NCBI RefSeq assembly: GCF_024586455.1
Contig: NC_065921.1
Coordinates: 45,530,574-45,594,573, forward strand
DNA: 64,000 nucleotides
Source of the DNA: Bactrocera neohumeralis
Lineage: Eukaryota > Arthropoda > Insecta > Diptera > Tephritidae
Direction: 5' to 3'
Of the stretch, positions 22,476 through 34,790 are shown one piece after another (the stretch's first letter is position 1; the number at the start of each line of letters is the position of its first letter). The notes below the pieces were generated by a model. The model was given only the letters and a program-made list of their open reading frames with translations. It was not told where the DNA came from and made no database searches. The translations under genes were made by a program, and so were the position numbers.

Positions 22476-24573
22476 TCTTCTCTTCTATATAAATAAAAAT
22501 GAATCGCCAAACTGTATGTACATATATGTATGAATGTTATCGAATAACCCCTAAAAACAGCCTCTTTTTTTAGAAATAAAAATACCTTATACTTTTCATG
22601 AAGAAAAGTCGGAAAATTGGATAATTCAAAAAAGTACAATTTTTTTTTAAAATTTTTGTTTGTTTTGTTTTTCAATATTTTGATGTGTAAATTATTTGAA
22701 TCGTTCAATTTCGGTCGCTTGCTTTTTTATTCCGGCCTTTCAAAGGAAAAATTATTGAAAATTATTCAGTGAAAACTTTACGTTTACTTAACAGGAATTA
22801 TGGATCGCGGTCAATCAGCAAGCGATCGTCACGATGTCACAGCATAACTTTTCAAACAACAGTTACGATGTTTGATTGACCTTATCTTGAAGCAACGTAT
22901 ATGTGGTGCTGTTAGATGCTAGATGTACTTTGTTGAGTGGCAAAAAAGAGGTTTTCCGCATTCTTCTTTTGATGATGGTTACACCAGATCAAATTGATGA
23001 AATCATTTCTGCGGAAATTCCTGATGTAGAGAAAGATCCAGTATTATACGAAGTAGTGGAAACCAATATAGTTCATCTTTTCGGTTTGTATGTCTAACAA
23101 TAAATGAATGAAACACGTGGATAAGCTTTTCTTTCGGAAACACAAACAGAAAATGATGGATAACAGAACATTCCGCAATCAACTTACAAGAGTTAATATC
23201 GAAGTTGACAACACATGGATCGTACTATATTCACCATTATTGTCTAATTCACATTCGAAACTCATATCAATGTTTAATATTGCAGTTTGGTGAAATCGAT
23301 AAAATACGTTTATAAGTACGTCACCAACGGAAGCAACATGGTCTTGAACGAGATGAGATCAGCAAGTATCAAATCGGTCAATACGTGAACTGCAATAAAG
23401 CGCTTTGTAGTATATTTACTTTTGCAATTCATGAACGTTTTCCGACTGCTGAGCGTCAAGCAGTTAATTTGGAGAATGGCCAAAGAGTGTATTTCAACCC
23501 AAAGAATACAGTACAGCCAGTAGAAACACCGCCAGCAGCAAAATTAACATTGACGAGTTTTTTCTCAACTTTCGTCAGTGATCCGTTTGCGAGAACATTG
23601 CTCTATTCGGAAATACCCTGATATTATACATGGAATGCACGTCGAAGAAATAGTTACGCAAAAAGCAAGGCCAACCAGTAGATTAACATCCATATGTGTT
23701 CTCAACTAATGCATTAGGACGAATTTAGACAATCCACCCGAAAAACGACGACTGCTTTTACTTTCGGTTGCTATTGATTAATGTACGCGGTTCAACTTTA
23801 TTTGAGTCATTGCTTACTGTGAATGGTACGGTGTGTGAAAGTTTTGGACAAGTAAGCCAGCAATTAGAATTGCTGGAACACGTTAATCACTGGAATGAAA
23901 ATGAAGTTCGCGCACTTTTCGCGATAATCATTTTGACATATCAGCCTTCAAATCCGCGTCAATTATGGGATACGAACAAAAATGACATTACCGAAGACAT
24001 TTTACATCGTCTTCGCTAAAAATTGGAAATGGTACAATTCCGGTGGTTTGATATCAATTCCATCTTCGCTTTATCAGTTCACGAAAGATGAACTCATCAC
24101 AAATGTTCGGACATTGGCCAAATTATCGTAACTACGATTCCTTAAGTGCACGCGCAATCTTAGCTGCCAAAAATACCGATGTTGTTGACTTAAACTGGAA
24201 GATTCAAAGTCAAATTTCGGGAGACCTGCGCTCATACAAATCGAGTGATCGTCTTGACAATGAAGACGACGCCGTGAGTTATCCGGTGGTATTTCTAAAT
24301 TTAGACAGATGCCACCGCATCATTTGCGTCTCAAAGTAGGATCGGTCGTTATTATGTTTCGCAATCATCATGCCCCGAAACTGTGTAATGGAATCCGACT
24401 GCTCACGAGTTGGAAAACCATCTTTTCTGTACACCGAAACGGAAACCAAAAAATGTTGTTTATGCTGAAGCTGCGTTACATTGAAAAAAAAACATTAATT
24501 AAATGATAAATTGAACTTTCTTTTCATTTCAAAACACATAATTTCACGGGACAACGGCTGCGGGGTCAGCTAG
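22476..24573 (+). mobile_element. Decayed Helitron with both termini
   Basis: The 5' end is the fly Helitron type, TCTTCTATATAAATAAAAAT with preceding TCTTC repeats (start good to about 10 bp). The 3' end is CAACGGCTGCGGGGTCAGCTAG, finishing at CTAG (24573) and followed by T, as expected for Helitrons. A degraded Rep/helicase lies between. At 2.1 kb it is much shorter than an autonomous Helitron, through internal deletion. Confidence 0.8.
22895..24506 (+). pseudogene. Helitron Rep/helicase, heavily decayed
   Basis: Pieces of the same protein as at 2244-3734 appear in order but in changing frames. FVEWQKRGFPH (HUH region, with the HxH degraded) is near 22925, QIDEIISAEIPD near 22990, and a degraded YVYKYVTNG tyrosine motif near 23310. 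AIHERFPTAERQAVNLENG follows at 23385-23621, and DITEDILHRLR near 24015. The sequence then jumps to the helicase C-terminus: LSARAILAAKNTDVVDLNW (near 24145-24200), then MPPHHLRLKVGSVVIM (near 24310) and KLCNGIRLL. The Walker motifs are deleted. It has no coding capacity. Confidence 0.8.
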
Positions 24574-27044
24574 TATATATAGTATATAATTTCTTGGGTT
24601 GCGATCTTTTCGTTGACGTTTTGTACCTTAATGTATTTACATATGCTTGATTCTGGCAAGTTTCAATGGTATGACATGTTCTGTTACATCCGAACATAGC
24701 CCTTACTTATTTACTTTACTCTTATTTTACAAACTTGAACATTTTAATTATTTAATAAATTTAATAAAATCTAAGTCTGTGATATAACTACTTCTTTGTA
24801 TGTAGCATTTCACATGCATAACCATATTTACCCTTTCATTCTAGGCAAAGTTTACCCCTGTACTACCAATCATTTACATCTAGTCGTAATGAAATGCTTG
24901 TCATAATATTCTTAGTAAAAAGCTCTTTGTATTTCTTTTCTATTTTCTAGGGATATAATCTAGTTCGCTTTTCGAGGCAATTTAGATTCTCACTGTTAAA
25001 AAAATTTACATCAAATTTTGAAGTAAACGAATCATTCCGCCGCATGTATCATGATTTAAATTCTCATGCTTGTATATTTAATTTATTTTTCTCACTTTTT
25101 AAAACTAAGAAGAGTATTTTGCTTTTTCTTAATAAATATAATCGTAACAATTTACTATAACGAAACTTATGCTTGATAACTAAAATATCAAAGCCAATTA
25201 GGTAATGTTGAAAATGACCAGCGAAGCAAATGAGATAAAATGTGGAGCATATTCATTCAGTAATCAGTTTCATGTGCGAAAACATGTACACATATCAATA
25301 TATACGTACCACATATTCTTTAAGGTGAAAAAAGTGATTGAGTCTTTTATGTTTCCATTATCTTTTGCGGCAAGCGGATGCATGGGCGTACATAGTCAAA
25401 ATGTATCTTTTCTAAGGACTCGAATTTTCAGATATTTCAAATTCCATGGAGACAATACAAGTGCGAATACTGTGACACTAATACAAGTGAGGTAACAACA
25501 TACACATATATATATATATTTTCTGCATATTGTTTTATAGCCAATGTGCATGTATATACCAACACATATTGACACAAACAATATATATTTACACGTTTTT
25601 AGTACATATTAATTCTTACGCCAACACAGCCGAAAACCGCCAAACAAACAACAGTTCTAAAACCACTTAAAACATTATCATTTATATTATTTCTTTATAA
25701 TAATAGAGAATAGAGATATACTAATAGAAAGTAAAGAGAAGACCTCCAAATTCGCCAAAGGGAATTCAAATGTCTATAGAAGGTTGAAAAGTGTTCTACG
25801 CAAGATTGTCACATTTATATATAAAATACTCAATGATATACATACGTACACACAAACCAATTCATTGTGGTTGAACATGTGTGCTCTTACATCTTGACAG
25901 GTTGTGCGTGTAATAAATAAGCGATGAAGATATTTTCTTCTTCACAGATGTTGTGTCTGGCCTTTAGGGATCTCTGTCAATAATTTACTTACCGTGCTTG
26001 TAATGATGCCACAAATTTTCACTTGCAGACATAAAACGAAGTTGACCTGAACTTTCGCATCCACCTTTTGAGAGGTCTATTGTGCCACTGTGGTGGAAAT
26101 ATGCTTAACACACCTGCACCTTTTCTTAGGCAGGCAACCCACACAACCGCGAATTTTTCAAGTAAATAGATATGACATATAAAGTGTTACATAGAGTATA
26201 CGTTTACATGGATATTCTTCATAAATTATTACATTAAAATGAGAATTTTAATTAAATGAGAATTTTTAATAACAATAATTTGAAAGTGACATTACGAAAT
26301 ACTTAAGTATAAATATATTAGATTTTAGTCTGAGGACTTCAAAGTTAAAATATATTTGCAGGTTCATAGAGACTACATAAACAATTAATGTATTTAATAT
26401 TACCTTGCATACAAGATTATACAAGAATCTGTAAATAAAGATATTTTCTAGGTTTAAGGATTATATTATTAGTGGTGAATATCATAGATCCATCAAAGCG
26501 AGTACCGATTTATGAATAAACATATGGATCAAATATACATATACTTTGACTCTATTGTCTAATTTGGGACAGGTTTAAAGCATATTCGAAGAGTATTTAT
26601 ATATGTATATAAATTGCAAAAAAAAAAAAAAACATTCACTCTTTTATGAAAACATAACTACTGCTACTACTCTGCTTCTAAATAATCGAAAACTATTAAC
26701 AATAAAAACTTCCGCATTAGGCTAATGCATCATAGCAAATTGAAAAACAATTTAGGGGTGAAATGAGGTCGGGAAAAGGAAGGAGAGGGACGTTGCCGAA
26801 TATATAAAGGCCAGAAACTATTTTATACCATCAGTGTGTAGATATTTCAAGTAAGCTCTGTATTGGCTTTAGAAAAACTATTTTGACTTGCTGTGTTTTT
26901 TAATATGTTGTGTTTATATCACATAAAACTTTGACCTGTAATATAAGATAAAAGGACAAAAATTTGATTGTAAGTCCAGCCACGATTTCTATCGTAACAA
27001 CTTTAAAATGAACTTTTACCTTAAGGTTTTTTTCTGGCTTTGAT
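24574..27044. other. No gene recognised; one exon-like block
   Basis: AT-rich unique-looking sequence. The only structure noted is the short exon-like block at 25993-26087 on the minus strand. Confidence 0.45.
25993..26087 (-). other. Possible 95-bp exon between good splice-like sites
   Basis: On the minus strand TTTCCACCACAG precedes a 95-base open stretch (GTIDLSKGGCESSGQL, then SASENLWHHYKH) that ends at a strong donor, GTAAGT (25987-25992). GC content is higher than in the surroundings. No family was recognised and no partner exon seen, so it could be chance or a dead exon. Confidence 0.2.
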
Positions 27045-27115
27045 TATTACAACTTGCAAGAGTTTAAAATGTTCGGTTATACCTGAACTTAGCTGTTCTT
27101 TACTTCCTTAAACTA
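27045..27115 (-). repeat. Terminal piece of dispersed repeat family T1
   Basis: ACTTGCAAGAGTTTAAAATG followed by TTCGGTTATACCTGAACTTAG and TTCTTTACTT is the outer end of family T1 in the reverse orientation. Confidence 0.55.
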
Positions 27116-27643
27116 TATTAAACTTAAAATTCTAAATCCGATTTTGGTATAACAAATAATGGTGCTTATTCTTTCTCTATACTTCTCTGCTCACTATCGT
27201 TTAGTTCATCTCGTTATTGACATTTGGTAACCTCAACTTTTAGTGACAGTAGCAGCCAACAGACCGCGATCGAAAGTCACTCTGTAATGAAAAAGCTATG
27301 GTAAACAGAAGAAGCAGCAAAACCTTTGGAGCGTCGAAGTGATTATGGCTGTTGCACAAAGGCGGCTAGTGGCATCGTTGGATTATAATTAAAACTTTCT
27401 GCATTCTGCTTTGGTTTATTCTGTCCTATAATATGTTTATTTGTCTTTGCGCTTGGTAATAAATTATGATGGGAATTCAATGTGAATGACTTATAAACTC
27501 AACATCGTACTTTCAAAGCGAAGATAGGTTTCACTACTTATACATAATTTAGTCAATTTTGCGAAAACATTTAAGTTGCATAAAATTGTTATAAATTTAT
27601 AATTCAAAACAGTTTTTTGAAGATTATTTAAATTTAAATAATT

Positions 27644-28100
27644 AGGGAAGAGCTAAGTACGAGTGTAAGTGAATATTGTATTCTCTTGCAACTTGCCAAG
27701 AGTTGTGGCGGAAATAGTACTTCATTTTAAAATTGTAATTGTAATACATAGGGTGGGTAGGGATACCCAAAATATTTGCACAGAGCGAAATTGGTTATTG
27801 AGGCTTGAATAGTTCAGAAGATATGCACATTAACCTTTTGAAAAGGGGAGCCATGTCCAAATTTGTTTTCAAGTATGTGTACTTTGTGGGCGTGATTTTG
27901 ATGCGATACCAACTATCTTTGCATGCCAAGGACAGCTTGCACGAACAGACAGACAGCCAACTGAATTTTAACGTTTCTCGTCATCCTGATAATTTTGTAT
28001 ACATAATCCTATATCTGCTCGATTAGTTCTAGGTGATACGTATAACCGTTAGGTGAACAAAACTATAATACTCTGTAGCAACAGGTTGCAAGAGTATAAA
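27644..28100 (+). repeat. Family T1 repeat, short copy
   Basis: It begins AGGGAAGAGCTAAGTACGAG with ATTCTCTTGCAAC and ends GGTTGCAAGAGTATAAAAT. It carries the family body signals GTGGGCGTGATTTTG and GAACAGACAGACAGCC, and the tail AACCGTTAGGTGAACAAAAC. No coding content. Confidence 0.6.
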
Positions 28101-29104
28101 ATATTAGAAAATATTACATTTGAATCCTAATTATGAATACTATATTTAACTGTATTTTTCAGTAATTGAAAAAAAATTGTTATTATAAAGGTTCCTTTTG
28201 CTTATAAGCTAATTAGGCTACTGAGGTTGCGATGTCACAACAAAAGAACTTGCTAAGTATAATCTTTGTCAACTGTAGCTATTAAAAAAAAACTATGTAG
28301 TACTATCAATCCATCTATGACTTTGAAATCAACCTTTTGAATCAGGAAACTCACCTACTTTTTATATCATACACTTCTCCTCTTTCTCGGTGATCTATTT
28401 GTAATTATTTGTATCTAACACATATTGATCTAAAATAGTTTGTAGGGAAAATTAATGTTGTAATTTGCAATATTCATTCGTTTATCTATCCACCTACATA
28501 TGTGTCCGATTTTTATTAAAATGCCTTGTCATAAAATCAGTGGGTTTTGTTGCTTTTATCTGCAGAAAAATATATATGGTATATAAATGGTACATTTTTC
28601 TGCAGATAATAAGAAATATTATTTATATGTTAAGCAATATTAATGTGATGAATCAGTTTAGCAAATAAATAGTATTAATATAATGCATAATGATATTTAG
28701 ACATCAATAAATAACGAGAACGAACAAACTAACGATTTCAACGCATTGACGTGAGTCATCATTAGAAATTAGCCCAAAAATATAACATTTCTATTTATGT
28801 TATTTGATGAAAGCAAGTGAAATCATGGGTAATAAACATATATTAGCACATTTGTACATGCGCACATGTAGTTCTTTTGCTTCGTGGGGTTTTGGTTTCA
28901 TTTATCGTATAATATTGAATTTCTATAGTGACAGTTTGAGTTAGCAGCTTTGGCTTGATAAGTGTCTGATTATTTAAATATTAATCTACAAAGCAAACAA
29001 ATATGCACATACAGAATACACGGTACAAAATAAGTTTCTTTTAAAAGAGTTAATAGCACCTTACTTTGGCACGACGCCTTACCAAATGTAAAACATAATT
29101 AGAA
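28101..29104. other. No gene recognised
   Basis: AT-rich sequence with no recognised gene or repeat. Confidence 0.5.
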
Positions 29105-31250
29105 AAATAGATAGATAGATATTTATTTATTTCATGCACAATAAATATACGGGAAACAAGAGAAAAAAAAACAGCACTAGCTCGAGGCCATCAGCTGGTT
29201 TTACAAAATAATACTAATTTACATTACGTTTATGGATTACAAATATTATACAGTTAAGGTTAACTAAATTAAATGAGATAGGTTGCATGAGGCTATAAAA
29301 CTAGATATCTTTCTTATGTTAAGTGCTGCAGTGTCGGAAAGAAGTTGTGATGGAACAGTCAAGCCAAAAATCCGTTGCCTTTGAATAGAAAAACGAGGGC
29401 AGATGTCCAAGATATGCTTCACCGATGTGCTCATTGCCCCGCAAACGTTGCATAATGATACTCCATGACTAAGAAGATGTGTGTGAGTGATCTGCGTGTG
29501 GCCCAAACGAAGTCTTGTGAAAACGAGAATGTCTGACTGTTTAGCATCGGAAGGAAAAGTAGGCCTAATTTCCACTTTAGTAAGATTTTTGATCATTACG
29601 TAAGTAATGCGGTCGTGTCCTGGAGAGGAGCCCTTAACCCTGTTAACGAAATTGTTAAATTCCTCCTTCGTGATTGGATTATCAATTTCTTTTGCAGATA
29701 GAAGGAGATTAGGAGGGGGAAAATATATTTCGCTTAACAGGCGAGTTTTGTCAGCTACAAAAGTTTGAGAAAAATTTGTATCGTTTGAATAACCAGACCA
29801 GTCCTTAGCAAACAAATTTGCAGCTTCCTTAGCAGATGGTGAGGGGTTATTGCCTGCCACAAGGTGGGGAAAATTGGAAATACTATAAGACCCCGATAAC
29901 TTTTTAAGGTTTTTCCATATTTCTTTGGGTGAAGTTGTAGGATTAATAGAGCTAGTAATATTGCTAAAGGCTTCTTTTTTTGCCTTTTTTGCCGCTAACT
30001 TGAATTTGGCGTTTGCTGCTTTATAAGACAGAAGGTTTTGGTTAGATCGTACACGTTTGTAGATATACCAGGCAGATTGCTTTATGGCTCGCAATTCAGC
30101 GATTTCCTTATTCCACCAAAGGACACATTTTTTCGAGAAATATGGCCTGCTTTGGGGTATAGATGAAGAAGCTGCACTAAGGATAACCTTTTTAACTTGA
30201 GCGGCTTCCTTGTTGATGTTGTTGCTGGCGGGATAAAGGTTATTAATTTTCTCACATTAGTTATGGTACTTTTTCCAATTGGCCTTTTCAGTTAAGAATA
30301 TGGGAGCATGCTTGATCATATTTGCTTTGTTACAATTTAAGTAAAAAATTATTGGATAATGATCACTGCCACAGAGATCATCCAAGACTTTCCAAGAAAA
30401 GAGTGGATAAATATTCGTTGATGATAATGAAACATCTACATGAGTAAATGTTTTGTGTGTAGAGAAGTGCGTAGGTGTTTTATTATTTAGGACAGATAAG
30501 TCAAGTGAACAAATGAGTTCCTCAAAGCTTTTGCCTCTGCGGTTTTGGATAGGGGAGCCCCAAAGCGGGCTCCACGCGTTAAAATCCCCACAAAAGATGA
30601 GTGGTTTAGATAGAGAAATCAAAATACTTTTCAGCTCGTGGAAATCAATAGCACTGCTTGGCGGAAAATAAACTGAGATCACTGTGAAAGTTAACATAGC
30701 TTTGATTTGGAGGGCAATTATATTTAAGTTAGTTTCAATCTGAATACGTTTGTGGCAAATGTTTTTTTTTAATCAGCAAACCAACGCCGTGAATATTAGT
30801 TTGATTCGTATTGTGGAAATATGCTACGTATGGAGAAGGTGCTAAAAATATATTCCCATATCCAATATTGGTCTCTTGCAAAGCAATAAGATCTAGTTTA
30901 AATTCAGTAATGAGTAACTGAAGCTCATGATAATTATTAAATAAACCATTTATATTCCATTGTAAAAAAGTTAACATATTTAATGGCTGGAATTAGAAGC
31001 TGAAAGTAATTATTATATTGATATATACGGAAAACTAAAGAGCATTAACTGTCCGAATCATCAGACATTTTCTGTAATTGTGTAAGAGAAAGAACTCTGT
31101 TAATTGATGCAGGTGGAGAGAAAACAATTGCCGAAAAACTGTCATCAGTGGTAAAGTTGTTATTCATAGTATGAGTAGTTGAGTATTTTTGTGCTTTATT
31201 GAGTGACGCTGCACTATTTAAGTTTACGGTGGTATTAGAAAAATAAAGTC
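29105..31250 (-). mobile_element. I-type LINE, copy 2, 5'-truncated and internally deleted
   Basis: The 3' end at about 29105-29200 (AAATAAATA and GATA repeats, then AGCTGATGGCCTCGAGCTAG on the minus strand) matches copy 1 at 20760-20865. It holds the tail of ORF1 (TTDDSFSAIVFSPPAS, stop near 31050) and ORF2 from 30977. It is truncated near 31250 and lacks the RT catalytic core. Confidence 0.75.
29264..30977 (-). pseudogene. I-type LINE ORF2 with RT core deleted
   Basis: It opens with MLTFLQWNINGLFNNYHELQ. The endonuclease (30257-30977) has PLIFCGDFNAWSPLWGSP and CGSDHYPIIFYL, with frameshifts near 30735 and 30250. The linker and early RT at 29264-30094 reach VKGSSPGHDRITYVMIKNL, and then near 29575 the frame joins the C-terminal part TRLRLGHTQITHTHLL and a CNVC-x-H-x-C block. 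The RT palm with YADD and RNase H are absent. The 276-codon frame stays open across the junction. Confidence 0.78.
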
Positions 31251-31254
31251 ATAT

Positions 31255-31878
31255 GTTTGTAGCAGAAAGAGGGTTACAAGATCAATTCGAGTGCCTATAA
31301 AGTTGGAAAAGGTGGTATAGAGACTGATGACAAGAAACAAGGTATTCCTAATTATGTAGGTAATAAGAAGGAAATCATATACTGAGGATATAAGGAATAT
31401 ATAACATGGCAAACCTCTTGAGCAGAGAGTTCGTCATTCTTTATCATATTATTCTTTCCTTTTCCAGTTGCAAATAAGTATTTATATTTCTAAGTAATGA
31501 ACAGTATTTGGGTACACTCAATAGCCAAGAGAAAGCTATATACACATACATAAGTGCGTAATATTACACAAACTCTTTCTGTCTGTTTACAAGAATGTCT
31601 GTGTTTTCTTAGATCATAACTAAAATGTCAATAAATATCATATTACTAATAGAACCTTCCAATGACAGGACCAAGCGTAGCTAACGTCACTGAAGTAAAG
31701 ACAGCTATATATAAGAGATATATGTATACATACTTGTACATAAGAGGGAGAGGAAGTCACAATTAAATTTAGCACATGTGTATAAATGTGTATGCAGTAG
31801 TTTTGGTCTTATATCAGTAAACTAGCTAACACATACCATGGAACTCATTTGTTATGTGAATATGTGTAAAGAAGTTAT
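31255..31878. other. No gene recognised
   Basis: AT-rich sequence without recognisable structure. Confidence 0.5.
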
Positions 31879-31879
31879 A

Positions 31880-32392
31880 TAATGGGTTGCCAAAAAAGTC
31901 TTGCGGTATTTTTATGTTATTTTTTTTTATTGAAATTGAAATGAATTTTTCATGACTCATGCCCAGCTCTTGACCGTTGCTACGGCTGCTACTATGCCGG
32001 TCTCTTTCGACCAATTCAGCGATTTTATCGCAATTTTCGACCACCTCTACACCAGAACTAAAACGTTGAAACCATCGTGGTGCGGTGGAAATGGAAACTG
32101 TATCGGGTCCATAAACTGCACAAATTTTATTGGCGGCTTGAGATGCATTTTTGCCTTTATCGTAGTAGTACTGTAAAATATGCCGTATTTTCTCTTTATT
32201 TTGCTCCATGTTTGCGATGCTATAACTCACGAACGACTTAAAAGAAACGACAATCAATAAAAAACGTGTTAGCGCATGAAATGAGCTTTCCAAAAAGGTA
32301 TAGCATGACTCGATGCGACGAATAAAACTAGAACTTCGCGCTTTCAGTGCCAACTAGCGAAAATACCGCAAGACTTTTTTGACAAACTATTA
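31880..32392. mobile_element. 513-bp mariner-derived non-autonomous element
   Basis: The termini are inverted repeats sharing CAAAAAAGTCTTGCGGTATTTT, with TAAT at the outer ends. TA flanks lie at 31878-31879 and 32393-32394. The interior is the start of a mariner transposase gene joined to the other terminus, so the catalytic part is deleted. Confidence 0.82.
31938..32209 (-). pseudogene. Mariner transposase, N-terminal HTH part only
   Basis: From ATG 32209 the product begins MEQNKEKIRHILQYYYDKGK and continues through NASQAANKICAVYGPDTVS and APRWFQRFSSG, the first helix-turn-helix of mariner transposases (the same architecture as SETMAR). It then reads DKIAELVERDRHSSSR and ends abruptly against the second terminal repeat. 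None of the D,D34D catalytic residues is present. Such a product could at most bind TIRs. Confidence 0.75.
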
Positions 32393-32528
32393 TAATTAGC
32401 CTCTGCGTTTTGCCTTGATGACCTTACCATACCATTAAATAGCTGTTGCCTCAAAATGTTGAAGCCTTAAATGCTAAGACTTAGAAAATTCATTCACTTG
32501 CATACATATTCTGAAACTTATATATATA

Positions 32529-33807
32529 CAGCGTGTAAAATAATAACTGTCGCACCGCTTTTTTTTATAACAGGATTAATAGTTATATTCAAATTAAATA
32601 GTAATTATTTTTTAAATACAAATATTATATATGTTTATTTTATGCATCAATTTCAATTCTTTCCCCTTTGATTTTTTGTACTTCCTTTAAACGTTTCGCA
32701 AGCGGCAAGAATGACTTAATTTGGTATTTCGTTCCATATTTGTGTCAAATGGTTTTTGAATTTATCCAAAGTCATGTGACTTAAATTCGCCAGTTTGCTA
32801 AGCATATAGCCCCATATGCAATAATCAAGTGGGTTTAAGTCCGGAGAAGACGGAGGCCATTCTTCTGCTGATATGAAACTGGGAAAATTTGCACGACACC
32901 AGTTTTGAGTTTTCGCATTGTGTGCAGGAGCAGAATCTTGCTGAAAACAGAATGGCCTATTCCCAAACATCTCCATTGCGTGAGGCTTCAAATGCTCTAT
33001 TAGGACGTTATTCAAATAATATTCTGCATTTATTTTGACGCCTTTATCAAAAAAAGCAGTGGAAGTTTTCCACTTTTGCAAATCGCGTCCCATACCATCA
33101 CCGAAGAAACATTTTGGAAACGCTCTACACTTGTTTTAGCTCTAGGAATATCGGACATCTTAGCTGCATACACTCGATCGTTTCGAGGGTTATGGGGTTG
33201 CTGTAATAAAAACAGCTTTTCGTCAGAAAAGATAATTTCTGACTCTGCGTGCCTCCTTTGTAGCATTTTGCATCTCTCCCTTCGCTTTTTCTTCTGCATA
33301 TATATGAATCCTTTTTCTTATAAGCTTTAAGCTTAAGGTCTTCTTTAATTATCAAATGAGCGGACTGGTGACTCATTTTAAATCTTTTCCTGAGTTTCCG
33401 TACCGAAACGGAGCAATTTCTTCGAATCTGCTCACGCACAGCTTTGATCGTTTCCTTTGTTCTGACTGATCGCTTTCGTCCAGTTTTTTTCTTTACTTGC
33501 ACAATTCCGGTTTCGACAAATCTTGCGGTCCGCTGAACAAATCTTCACATCATGTTCACATTATGTCTTTTCAGGGACTTAACAATTTCAGAAGTTTTCT
33601 TGCCTCGCAAATGTAGTTCTAAAGCTAGTTCACGTTTCACATCCATACCGCTCAAAATTTTACTATCAAATGAAATGTGGAATAAATAATAGCTAATGAT
33701 GTTCAATAAGTAGGCGATGTAACGGTATAAAAAAAATTATGTGGTGATGTTATTGTAAAGAAATATGCACCGTTGTTTTAGTGCGACAGTTATTATTTTA
33801 CACGCTG
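32529..33807 (-). mobile_element. Full-length Tc1/mariner-type element with perfect 27-bp TIRs
   Basis: The TIR at 32529-32555 (CAGCGTGTAAAATAATAACT then GTCGCAC) is repeated exactly, inverted, at 33781-33807. TA target duplications lie at 32527-32528 and 33808-33809, inside an ATAT microsatellite. The 1279-bp length is normal for an autonomous member. The transposase on the minus strand is broken. Confidence 0.92.
32716..33646 (-). pseudogene. Tc1/mariner-type transposase (DDxD), three lesions
   Basis: From ATG 33646 (MDVKRELALELHLRGKKTSE) there is a first HTH, an in-frame TGA, and a second HTH with GRKRSVRTKETIKAV. A frameshift near 33300 leads into the catalytic core, with the first Asp in EIIFSDEKLFLLQ. 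A second frameshift near 33045-33060 precedes the rest. The second Asp is in FCFQQDSAPAHN and the third in SPDLNPLDYCIWGYM. I count 36 residues between the last two Asp, which is neither mariner (34, D) nor Tc1 (34, E) spacing and closer to the DD37D/maT-like groups. The perfect TIRs suggest recent trans-mobilisation or recent decay. Confidence 0.82.
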
Positions 33808-33929
33808 TATATATGTATATATAAATGTCGTATGTTATTTCGGATCCTTGGCAGTCTAGTAGCAGAGCATATGACCTAAAATATTATAGGAATATATGTA
33901 TGTATGCATGCTGAGGTTTTCCTACTTTG

Positions 33930-34680
33930 TCACAGAGTCATCGCCATACATTTTGGAATCGGACACATTCTACCACTAGGTGATCTGCCGTTTCAATGTG
34001 ATTTTCACAGTGCGTTTTACAAGGTGTTTCAACGTGCTTGTAATTATAAAGATAGTCTCTGAAGAAACCGTGGATGGATAAGAATTGTGTAAAGTAATAA
34101 TTCTCCTCGCCATGTTCGCGCATAATCCGGTGTTTTATATTGAGTATCGAGAAATGGACCAGTCTTCCCTTCCTTGGAGCATTCCGCATTTCTGCCATTG
34201 ATTAAGGCACTTACCGTCAATTTTTTCAAGTTCTTGAGTACACTGGTTAGAAGTTTTGACAAGGCAAAGCTCCTATATCTATTGGTGATTCGCCCGAAAT
34301 TGCACTCTAGCATCTTATGATATAGTTCTAAATGCATGTTCTTAATGATTATAATATACATATGTGTTGAAACCACTCCTCTTATATCTATAAGAACTCT
34401 ATTTGGTTGCTGGTAGCCAACTTACCACCACATGAATCAGTTACTGACACATGTCAATACCTTTCCCACCTGTAAAATAGGGCCCGCCTATTAGGTGTTA
34501 TTCTAGCGAATGAGAGCCTGTGGTTCAGTACGACTCCCAAGTATTTGAGATCAATTTTTTAGTGTGCACATCAATGCTGCTTTCAATGACGTAAATTTTT
34601 TAGGCTGCTCATTACCATAAGTTTTCTGTGTCAATAATTCTAAGCCAGCGGTTTCGAGCCAAGATTACATGCCATACATC
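33930..34680 (-). pseudogene. R1-type LINE ORF2, C-terminal remnant
   Basis: Minus-strand pieces in changing frames match the end of R1-clade ORF2. LKYLGVVLNHRLSFARITPN (RT end) is near 34500-34550. The C-terminal region holds RKGRLVHFSILNIKHRI, then YYFTQFLSIHGFFRDYL, and a C-x3-C-x4-H-x4-H-type block CKTHCENHIETADHL near 33960-34050. It is a 5'-truncated fragment with stops. The organisation is the same as the end of the R1 element at 60.6-64 kb, but the sequence is clearly diverged. Confidence 0.65.
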
Positions 34681-34714
34681 TTAGGTACCTAACATACAAT
34701 CACCAGTCATATGG

Positions 34715-34790
34715 AGTAGATTCAGCCGGGTGTTCGAAAATCATAGAAATATTCATATGGGGCCTAGGACAAGTTTTACACAGTACAGTC
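34715..34790. repeat. Fragment of a T1-related dispersed repeat
   Basis: ATTCAGCCGGGTGTTCGAAA here matches AGTCAGCCGGATGTTCGAAA near 57860. Confidence 0.45.
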
